DNA from: DAOSEC01 sp035362935
Lineage (GTDB): Bacteria; Bacillota_I; Bacilli_A; ML615J-28; CAG-313
DNA length: 28,786 nucleotides
NCBI GenBank assembly: GCA_035362935.1
Contig: DAOSEC010000021.1
Location: 1 to 28,786 of the forward strand
Direction: 5' to 3'
The notes under the pieces were generated by a model that worked only from the letters and a program-made list of their open reading frames with translations, was not told the origin of the DNA and made no database searches. Below are positions 1 through 6,197 of this stretch, piece by piece. Both the position numbers and the translations under genes were made by a program. How positions within the stretch are numbered: the first letter of the stretch is position 1; every line of letters starts with the position of its first letter.

Positions 1-1
1 A

Positions 2-55
2 TTATATCACAGAGGTTCCTTTTTGTATTTACCCAAAACTATTTTACACGAAGTT
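2..55. repeat. Left copy of a 54-bp perfect inverted repeat found at both window ends
   Basis: Bases 2-55 are the exact reverse complement of 28733-28786, with no mismatch in 54 bases. The match stops at base 56, and the next 14 bases lead to the -35 box of the def promoter. Read outward from the contig, the repeat begins AACTTCGTGTAAAATAG and ends in a TATAAT-like string at the window edge, so it probably continues beyond the window. It could be the end of a dispersed repeat or insertion sequence, or a shared upstream element. Confidence 0.9.
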
Positions 56-69
56 AACAATCAAATATT

Positions 70-98
70 TTGCATAAATCCATCTTTTCCTATATAAT
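70..98 (+). promoter_or_regulatory. Promoter of def
   Basis: A -35 box TTGCAT (70-75) and a perfect -10 box TATAAT (93-98) are separated by 17 bases. Transcription should start near base 105, on top of the ribosome site AGGGTG (105-110), giving a leader of only about 10 bases. Confidence 0.7.
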
Positions 99-115
99 AT
101 CAATAGGGTGATTTT

Positions 116-700
116 ATGTTATTAATGAAAGATATTATTCGAGAAGATGATCCTGTGTTACGGATGGTTGCTCAGCCTGTAGACCTTCCTTTGTCGAAAG
201 AAGATGAACAAACCTTGATCAATATTGCTGATTACTTAGGTAACTCACAGGACCATGAGATTGCAACCAAATATGGACTTCGTCCCGGGGTTGGACTCGC
301 AGCTCCTCAAATCAATATATCAAAACAAATGTTAGGCATCTTAACATACGATGAGGAAGGAAATGATCATCAATACCTAATGATCAATCCAAAACTTGTG
401 AGTTATAGTGATGAAATGACATATCTTCCTGGTGGTGAAGGATGCTTATCGGTTGATCGCATCGTAGAAGGATATGTTCCTAGATATAAAAAAGTAACGG
501 TGGATACCCATCTTTTTGATTATGAAACCAAAGAAGTGAAAAAAACTAAACTTCGCTTAAAAAATTATGTCGCAATCGTATTTCAACACGAATACGATCA
601 TTTAAAAGGAATTATGTTTTATGATCGGATTAACAAAGACAATCCGTTTGCTGAAATCCCAAACTCAACACCAATCTCGTTTGCATCCGAAAAAGAATAA
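116..700 (+). CDS. def: Peptide deformylase
   Basis: This metalloenzyme removes the formyl group from the N-terminal formyl-methionine of nascent proteins at the ribosome. All three family motifs are present in the 194 residues: GVGLAAPQ (58-65), EGCLSV with the metal-ligand Cys110, and QHEYDH (157-162), in which His158 and His162 bind metal and Glu159 is catalytic. The insertion between the N-terminal helix and motif 1, and the length, fit the Gram-positive (type 2) deformylases. ATG 116 is chosen because AGGGTG ends five bases upstream; the ATG nine bases downstream would be too far from it. The gene is monocistronic, with its own promoter and a hairpin terminator directly after the stop. 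Confidence 0.95.
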   Translation: MLLMKDIIREDDPVLRMVAQPVDLPLSKEDEQTLINIADYLGNSQDHEIATKYGLRPGVGLAAPQINISKQMLGILTYDEEGNDHQYLMINPKLVSYSDEMTYLPGGEGCLSVDRIVEGYVPRYKKVTVDTHLFDYETKEVKKTKLRLKNYVAIVFQHEYDHLKGIMFYDRINKDNPFAEIPNSTPISFASEKE

Positions 701-703
701 GAT

Positions 704-736
704 AAAGCTCTACCAAATTTTTGGTAGAGCTTTTTT
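704..736. terminator. Bidirectional terminator between def and the HAD phosphatase gene
   Basis: A 14-bp perfect stem (704-717 with 720-733) has a two-base loop and is followed by a T run on the plus strand. The flanking A run serves the minus strand. It separates two convergent genes. Confidence 0.85.
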
Positions 737-1516
737 CTATATTAGTTTCAAATATTTAAACGCATTGTAAAGTCCGTCTTGGTCAATTGGAGTTGTAATG
801 TATTTGCTTACTTGTTTTAACTCATGCGTCGCGTTCCCCATCGCAACACCAGTCCCGACATGTTTAATCATTTCAATGTCGTTGTTCGCATCTCCAATCG
901 CGTATGTACATGCAATGTCGATGTTGCAGTGTTTGATTAGCACATCTACTCCTACCGCTTTTGAAGTCCCTTTAATGATAATATCACATCCATGATTTCC
1001 CCAATTAAGAAATTGAAAGTTCGGAACGATGATTCTTGCTTTGTCAATTAACTCTGGTTGACCAAACAACCATGCTTGATATACATCAAATTCAAATCCA
1101 AATTCTCCCACCGTAAAAGGTTTGATACGATAATCACGAAATGAAATATCGACATTCTCATCAATAAAGGTAACATTTGCATTGGTAAGCCCCACAACAC
1201 CAAGAGGTACTTGCTCACTTCTTGCGAACTCTTGCAATACATGAATGCTCGATGCATCGATTGGTGTATCATATACCACTTGGTCGTGAATTGTTACATG
1301 TTGACCATTCAGTAGTACGTAACCACTCACGTAAGGCTTAATCACATTCAAATGTTCAATCATATTTGGTGCCCTACCTGTTGCGATAATGATATGTGTG
1401 TCTCCTTTATCATATAGGGTTTTGATTGCATCAATTGTGCTTTGATGGATTTTCCCTAAATTATTATCGAAAATAGTTCCGTCTACATCTAAAAATATTA
1501 TTTTTGTTTTTTTCAT
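737..1516 (-). CDS. Cof-type HAD-superfamily phosphatase
   Basis: A 259-residue haloacid dehalogenase-type hydrolase of the Cof/YbjI group, which dephosphorylates sugar phosphates, flavin precursors or similar small metabolites; the substrate cannot be read from sequence. Motif I is DVDGT with the nucleophile Asp10 and Asp12, motif II is the ATGR segment, motif III is the Lys in KGTSK, and motif IV is GDANND near the C terminus. The region between motifs II and III is the C2-type cap. The longer frame, starting TTG at 1567, is rejected: that TTG is the -35 box of the gene's own promoter, while ATG 1516 follows GAGGT at good spacing. The gene is divergent from RNase J. Confidence 0.88.
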   Translation of the reverse strand: MKKTKIIFLDVDGTIFDNNLGKIHQSTIDAIKTLYDKGDTHIIIATGRAPNMIEHLNVIKPYVSGYVLLNGQHVTIHDQVVYDTPIDASSIHVLQEFARSEQVPLGVVGLTNANVTFIDENVDISFRDYRIKPFTVGEFGFEFDVYQAWLFGQPELIDKARIIVPNFQFLNWGNHGCDIIIKGTSKAVGVDVLIKHCNIDIACTYAIGDANNDIEMIKHVGTGVAMGNATHELKQVSKYITTPIDQDGLYNAFKYLKLI

Positions 1517-1538
1517 GTTTTCTACCTCAATCTTACCT

Positions 1539-1567
1539 ATTGTAATCCTTTTTTCATCTTTTTTCAA
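1539..1567 (-). promoter_or_regulatory. Promoter of the HAD phosphatase gene
   Basis: On the minus strand, TTGAAA (1567-1562) and TACAAT (1544-1539) are separated by 17 bases. The leader to ATG 1516 is about 15-20 bases. Confidence 0.65.
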
Positions 1568-1597
1568 CTGTTTTATGAAAACAACATCGCTTTTTCC

Positions 1598-1626
1598 TTT
1601 TCAAAGATTAAAAAATAATGTATAAT
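1598..1626 (+). promoter_or_regulatory. Promoter of the RNase J gene
   Basis: TTTTCA (1598-1603), a 17-base spacer and a perfect TATAAT (1621-1626). The -10 box overlaps an in-frame ATG at 1625, which rules out that codon as the translation start. Confidence 0.6.
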
Positions 1627-1666
1627 GAATCATAATAAATTTGAAAGAAAGAAGGTCTGTGATAAT

Positions 1667-3370
1667 ATGAAAAACACTTCCCCTACACCAGTTTGGAAAA
1701 CAGGTGAAGTAAACCCTAATGATATCAAAGTATTTGCTTTGGGTGGATTAGGCGTCGTTGGTATGAATATGTATATTGTTGAAATCGGCGACGAAATCAT
1801 GATTATTGACTCAGGAATTTTGTTTGCTGATAACTCTCATCTAGGAGTAGACTATATTATACCTGACTACCAATACTTAATTGACAATGAACACCGAATA
1901 GTAGGACTCTTCATTACCCATGGACATGAAGACCATATCGGAGGAATTCCATTTTTACTAAAAAAGGTAAGAATTCCAAAAATCTATGCAAGTGGACTTG
2001 CGGTTGGATTAATAGATAATAAGCTATCCGAATACAAAGGCCTAGTAGCCAATATGGTGGAATACTCACCAGATTCGGTATATAAATTCAAACATTTTGA
2101 AATTTCGTTTTTTAGAACCAACCATAGCGTTCCTGATTCGTTTGGGTTCGCAATAAAAACAAGACTTGGATATATCGTCCATACTGGAGATTTTAAATTT
2201 GACTTTACTCCACTTGGAGAACCAGCAGATTACTACAAGATCGCAAAACTGGGACACGATGGTGTATTATGTTTGCTATCAGATAGCACCAATGCTGAGG
2301 TTGCTAAGTTTGCATCTTCTGAAAAAAAGATAAGTCAAACAATTAAAAACATTATGTTTCAAATCAAAGGGCGTGTGATTATCGCAACCTTTGCTTCAAA
2401 TGTGTATCGTGTTCAACAAATTGTGGAAGCTTGTGTTGCAGCCGGAAGAAAAATCATTGTATTTGGTCGAAGCATGGAAAAAGCAATTCAAGTTGCTGAG
2501 CGTATGAAATACATTAACGCACCGCGCGGAACCTTTATTACTGCTCGCGATATGGCAAATGTTCCTGCTGAAAAACTAACCATTTTAAGCACGGGAACAC
2601 AAGGCGAACCACTTGCTGCACTATCACGTATTGCGGATGGAACGCATAAACAAATTAAGTTGCAGCCAAACGATACCATTGTGTTTTCAAGTTCAGCCAT
2701 TCCAGGCAATGAACAAAGTATCAATCGTACCATCAATCGCCTTTACAAAGCGGGTGCAGACGTCATTATTAATAGTGATTTGACTGACACGCATACCACT
2801 GGTCATGCATCACAAGATGAATTAAAACTAATGTTGGCACTAACAAAACCGAAATATTTCATTCCTATTCATGGAGAATACTATATGCTAAAAATGCACT
2901 CCGATTTAGCAATCGATACAGGGGTAGATCCAAAAAACATCTACATCTTAGATTCTGGAGATGCAGCAGTATTCAATGAAGCAGGAGCTAGAGTGGTTCA
3001 TAATTATGCACCATCCGAAGATACTTTTATTGATTCTAGTTTAACTGGTGTAGATAGTAGTATTTTAAAAGAACGCAAGTTTTTATCTGACGATGGTGTG
3101 GTTTCTCTTGTGTTTTCAATCAACAGTTTAAGGCAAGAGGTTGCTCCCGTATCTTTAGTGTCAAAAGGATTCATATATATGAAAGATTCGGAAAAATTGA
3201 TTACAGACATCAAGTATAAGGCAACAGAGGTATTTAATGCTGAGTTGTCAAAACAAAAAAATTTAAACATTCAATCAATCAAAGGAAAAATTACAAGTGA
3301 ACTAACCAATTTCATTTATGAAAAAACAGAACGACGTCCTGTGATTGTTCCAATCATTTTGGTCGTATAA
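1667..3370 (+). CDS. rnj: Ribonuclease J
   Basis: An RNA-degrading enzyme with 5'-to-3' exonuclease and endonuclease activity, central to mRNA turnover and rRNA maturation in Bacillota. From ATG 1667 it has 567 residues, close to the 555 of B. subtilis J1 and J2. It begins with a metallo-beta-lactamase domain carrying HGHEDH (85-90) and HTGDFKFD, then a beta-CASP domain beginning around SDSTNAE, then HGEYYM near residue 405 and the small C-terminal domain. The start is set by GAAGG about 11 bases upstream; the ATG at 1625 lies inside the promoter -10 box. Whether it is J1 or J2 cannot be told. No second copy lies in this window. Confidence 0.94.
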   Translation: MKNTSPTPVWKTGEVNPNDIKVFALGGLGVVGMNMYIVEIGDEIMIIDSGILFADNSHLGVDYIIPDYQYLIDNEHRIVGLFITHGHEDHIGGIPFLLKKVRIPKIYASGLAVGLIDNKLSEYKGLVANMVEYSPDSVYKFKHFEISFFRTNHSVPDSFGFAIKTRLGYIVHTGDFKFDFTPLGEPADYYKIAKLGHDGVLCLLSDSTNAEVAKFASSEKKISQTIKNIMFQIKGRVIIATFASNVYRVQQIVEACVAAGRKIIVFGRSMEKAIQVAERMKYINAPRGTFITARDMANVPAEKLTILSTGTQGEPLAALSRIADGTHKQIKLQPNDTIVFSSSAIPGNEQSINRTINRLYKAGADVIINSDLTDTHTTGHASQDELKLMLALTKPKYFIPIHGEYYMLKMHSDLAIDTGVDPKNIYILDSGDAAVFNEAGARVVHNYAPSEDTFIDSSLTGVDSSILKERKFLSDDGVVSLVFSINSLRQEVAPVSLVSKGFIYMKDSEKLITDIKYKATEVFNAELSKQKNLNIQSIKGKITSELTNFIYEKTERRPVIVPIILVV

Positions 3371-3376
3371 TAAAAG

Positions 3377-3407
3377 ACAGTCGATTGTGAAAATCGACTG
3401 TTTTTTT
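3377..3407. terminator. Terminator after the RNase J gene
   Basis: A 10-bp perfect stem (3377-3386 with 3392-3401), a GTGAA loop and a run of seven T. It also sits just past the end of the convergent exonuclease gene and may stop that transcript, though the minus-strand U tract is weaker. Confidence 0.85.
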
Positions 3408-4293
3408 ATATTGTTTTAATTGTATATCGAATTGGATTATTGATTAGTTTCTTAAATTCATAAAATACTTCTCTAAGTACCGATGCATCAATCAAAGCAT
3501 CGTGAGTTTGTTCATCGATATCAACATGATCTTTAAATAAAGCCAATGCTTTAAATAAACCAATATCGTTTTTTGAATTGAAGTAATTCTTTAGAATCTG
3601 AAGTAAGTTAATAAACTGATCTCGTGTCGTAATGCTTTCCATATGATGCATGATATATGAGTTTTCCAAGACTAGAAAATCATTTTTTCCCCACACATAA
3701 ATCGCAGGTTGATAAGTTTCCATCATATGTTTGATGTTTTCATAAAAATCCAAATAACTAATAGCTTTGTCAAAATCATCCATATCAATATTAAGAAATT
3801 TAAAGACTCTTCCGTTCAAACTCTTAATGTTTGTTGGCCAAACTAGGTTGGTTTCCTGATGTATAATTTTTCCATCCGGATCTTCAATGATCGCTCCATA
3901 CTGAATAATTTCTGCCTTAAATGGGAAATTTGGATCGTTATTATAGGATGGCATTGTAAACTCTAAATCCAAAAACATTCTATTCTGTTTTTTTTCAATC
4001 AGTTTTTTTAGGCTTGTTCGAATTGCTTTGACATCAAAAAATACAACAGGTCTACGAAATCTTGTTCTGAATATTCGCAAAAAATATTGAATATTCGAAG
4101 CATACATTCCTGATTTCTTCTTTGGTGTTTTATCACACATAAAGTCAACAAACAATCCAACTTTGAAGTATGGTGCAAAGTCCTTCATCTGTTTACGCGT
4201 TAATGAAAATTGCTCAACTTTACTCCCCACTAGTAATTCTATGGTTCTTTTTTTGTAATGGATGGTTCTTATTGGACCATAAATCCTTCTCAT
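3406..4293 (-). CDS. DEDDh-family 3'-5' exonuclease with an N-terminal extension
   Basis: A 295-residue protein whose C-terminal two thirds match the DnaQ/KapD-type exonuclease fold. Exo I is DLEFT (Asp109, Glu111), Exo II holds Asp205 in WGKNDF, and Exo III is HDALIDA with His264 and Asp269, so all four acidic residues and the His are present. Residues 1-100 lie outside the exonuclease domain. They are basic and beta-rich in appearance, and could be an OB-like or other nucleic-acid-binding domain; I do not recognise the family. The gene begins 11 bases after the uvrC stop, with its GAGGT site in that gap, so it is in an operon with uvrC. That suggests a role in DNA repair or RNA trimming, but the substrate is unknown. 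Confidence 0.78.
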   Translation of the reverse strand: MRRIYGPIRTIHYKKRTIELLVGSKVEQFSLTRKQMKDFAPYFKVGLFVDFMCDKTPKKKSGMYASNIQYFLRIFRTRFRRPVVFFDVKAIRTSLKKLIEKKQNRMFLDLEFTMPSYNNDPNFPFKAEIIQYGAIIEDPDGKIIHQETNLVWPTNIKSLNGRVFKFLNIDMDDFDKAISYLDFYENIKHMMETYQPAIYVWGKNDFLVLENSYIMHHMESITTRDQFINLLQILKNYFNSKNDIGLFKALALFKDHVDIDEQTHDALIDASVLREVFYEFKKLINNPIRYTIKTI

Positions 4294-4304
4294 CTGGTAC
4301 TACC

Positions 4305-6095
4305 TCAATACAAATCTTTCTCTTTGTTCAAACGTTCTAGGACGTTACTTGCTACTTTGTTTGAAAACCCTAAACTCATGAGTTTTTCAACACTTGTTTT
4401 TTTTATTTCATCAATCGATCCAAAATGGGTAAGGAGTTGTGTTCTTCTTGCTTTTCCAATCCCTTCGATTTGATCAAGTGCGCTTGCTAAAGCACTCTTT
4501 GTGTGAACATCCCTATGAAATGTAATCGCAAAGCGATGAACTTCTTCTTGCATTCGCTCTAACAATAAAAACAATTGACTGCTTTTATCAATGGTAATTT
4601 CTTCTAACGTATCTCCGCGAACAATTCCTCTTGTGCGATGACGATCATCTTTCACAAGACCTATGAGTGGAATGTCTTTTCCACCAACCTTTTTTAATGC
4701 TTCCATGGATGCATTTACTTGTCCTTTACCACCATCTACAATGATTAGATTCGGTAACGCTTTTTCTTCTTTGATTAATTTAGCATATCTTCTTGTGATA
4801 ACTTCTTGCATTGTTAAATAATCATCTTGCCCAGTAACCTGATATATCTTAAATTTACGATAATTTTTCTTATTTGGTTTTCCATCCATAAATGAGACCA
4901 TTGCACTAACACTTGACACTCCTTGTAGTGAAGAGTTATCAAAAAGTTCAATTGTCTTAGGATATGGAATTCCTAGAAGTTCTCCCAAATCAATTAATGG
5001 TTTTACTGTTTTTGATAATTCGATTTCTTTTAACTTTCTTAGTTCATCGATTTTATTATATGCATTTTCACACACCAAATCGAGGATTTTCTTTTTATCC
5101 CCTTTTTGTGGAACGATTATTTTTGCATCTAGCAATTCTTCTAATACTTCTAAATTGGGTAATTTTGGGACAATAATTTCTTTTGGAACAGGATTGTTTT
5201 TAATTTGATAAAATTGGGCAATATAATCATATACTGCTTCTTCTTTGTCTACTGTGGTTTCGAATAGTTCTCCGTTTCGCATCACCATTTTACCAAGTCT
5301 CATATGAAAAACCTGTATACTCAACAAATCATCTTTGATGGCGTAACCAAAAATATCACGATCAACCAAATCATTGGATGACATCTTCTGTTTTTCTAAA
5401 GTTGCATTAAGATTTTGAATCATTTCACGATATTCAATGGCTCGTTCAAACTCTAATTCTTCCGATGCTTGATTCATTTTTTGATTTAAGTCAGAGAGTA
5501 AATCTCTTTGATTTCCATTTAGGAATTTTTGAATGTCTTTGATAATATCATCGTATGTTTCTTGTTTGACCTCGTGAATACATGGAGCAAGGCATTGGCC
5601 AATGAAATAATACAAACATGCTTTTTTTGGTAATTGCACACATTTTCTAAGTGGATATACTTTATTCAGTAAGTTTTGTGTTTCTTTCGCGGCACCTGAA
5701 TTTGGATAAGGTCCAAAGTATTTGCCTTTTTTATTAGATATATCTCTTGTATACAGTAATCTTGGGTGAGTTTCGTTCGTAATATATAGATATGGATATG
5801 TTTTATCATCCATTAATAAAATGTTATATTTCGGACGATGAGTCTTAATCAAGTTAAGTTCAAGAATCAAAGCTTCAATTTCTGTTGAAGTGATGATGTA
5901 TTCAAAGTCATCAACAAGGGATAGCATTTTTGTGGTTTTCGCATCATGACTACCTGTGAAATAACTTCGCAATCTATTTTGTAATATTTTTGCTTTGCCA
6001 ACATAAATGACTTCCTTGTCAGCATCTTTCATTAAATAACAACCAGGACTTTTTGGAACAAGCAAAAGCTTTGTTTTCAATTCCTCTAATTTCAT
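4305..6095 (-). CDS. uvrC: Excinuclease ABC subunit C
   Basis: UvrC makes both incisions flanking a DNA lesion after UvrA and UvrB have loaded. The 596 residues hold the GIY-YIG nuclease (GCYLM at about 18-22, IYVGKA near 30), a Cys cluster (CVQLPKKAC with later Cys), the UVR motif that binds UvrB (about 195-240), the RNase H-like second nuclease (FDNSSLQG, VDGGKGQ, and His in HRFAITFHR) and a C-terminal helix-hairpin-helix pair (IEGIGKARR, LMSLGFS). Start ATG 6095 is preferred over GTG 6104, because that GTG is part of the GGGTG ribosome site. The stop is TGA, showing that TGA does not encode Trp here. The exonuclease gene follows directly. Confidence 0.96.
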   Translation of the reverse strand: MKLEELKTKLLLVPKSPGCYLMKDADKEVIYVGKAKILQNRLRSYFTGSHDAKTTKMLSLVDDFEYIITSTEIEALILELNLIKTHRPKYNILLMDDKTYPYLYITNETHPRLLYTRDISNKKGKYFGPYPNSGAAKETQNLLNKVYPLRKCVQLPKKACLYYFIGQCLAPCIHEVKQETYDDIIKDIQKFLNGNQRDLLSDLNQKMNQASEELEFERAIEYREMIQNLNATLEKQKMSSNDLVDRDIFGYAIKDDLLSIQVFHMRLGKMVMRNGELFETTVDKEEAVYDYIAQFYQIKNNPVPKEIIVPKLPNLEVLEELLDAKIIVPQKGDKKKILDLVCENAYNKIDELRKLKEIELSKTVKPLIDLGELLGIPYPKTIELFDNSSLQGVSSVSAMVSFMDGKPNKKNYRKFKIYQVTGQDDYLTMQEVITRRYAKLIKEEKALPNLIIVDGGKGQVNASMEALKKVGGKDIPLIGLVKDDRHRTRGIVRGDTLEEITIDKSSQLFLLLERMQEEVHRFAITFHRDVHTKSALASALDQIEGIGKARRTQLLTHFGSIDEIKKTSVEKLMSLGFSNKVASNVLERLNKEKDLY

Positions 6096-6118
6096 ATCAA
6101 TCACCCATTTATGTGAGT

Positions 6119-6146
6119 ATTATACCATATTCTGCTAATTTGATAA
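6119..6146 (-). promoter_or_regulatory. Promoter of the uvrC-exonuclease operon
   Basis: On the minus strand, TTATCA (6146-6141), a 16-base spacer and TATAAT (6124-6119). The TGG just before the -10 makes it an extended -10 promoter. The leader is about 17 bases. No obvious LexA-type site is seen around it. Confidence 0.7.
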
Positions 6147-6159
6147 AGTGATATCAAAG

Positions 6160-6183
6160 AAAAAGACTTCTATTGTAGAAGCC
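6160..6183 (-). terminator. Terminator of the ABC transporter gene
   Basis: On the minus strand, an 8-bp RNA stem (6183-6176 with 6172-6165, including one G-U pair), a three-base loop and a following U run. It lies 15 bases beyond the ABC transporter stop and before the uvrC promoter. Confidence 0.7.
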
Positions 6184-6197
6184 TTTTCATCTATTAT

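Noticed and set aside
1625..1627. ATG giving a longer RNase J
   Set aside because: It lies in the promoter -10 box TATAAT; a good ribosome site precedes ATG 1667.
4305..4307. Mycoplasma-type genetic code (TGA as Trp)
   Set aside because: uvrC ends at TGA where the protein should end, and tryptophans in conserved positions are TGG.
6102..6104. GTG start giving a longer UvrC (and likewise GTG 9014 for the ABC fusion and GTG 11779 for IF-2)
   Set aside because: In all three cases the GTG is the end of a GGTG-type Shine-Dalgarno sequence followed by an ATG at ideal distance.
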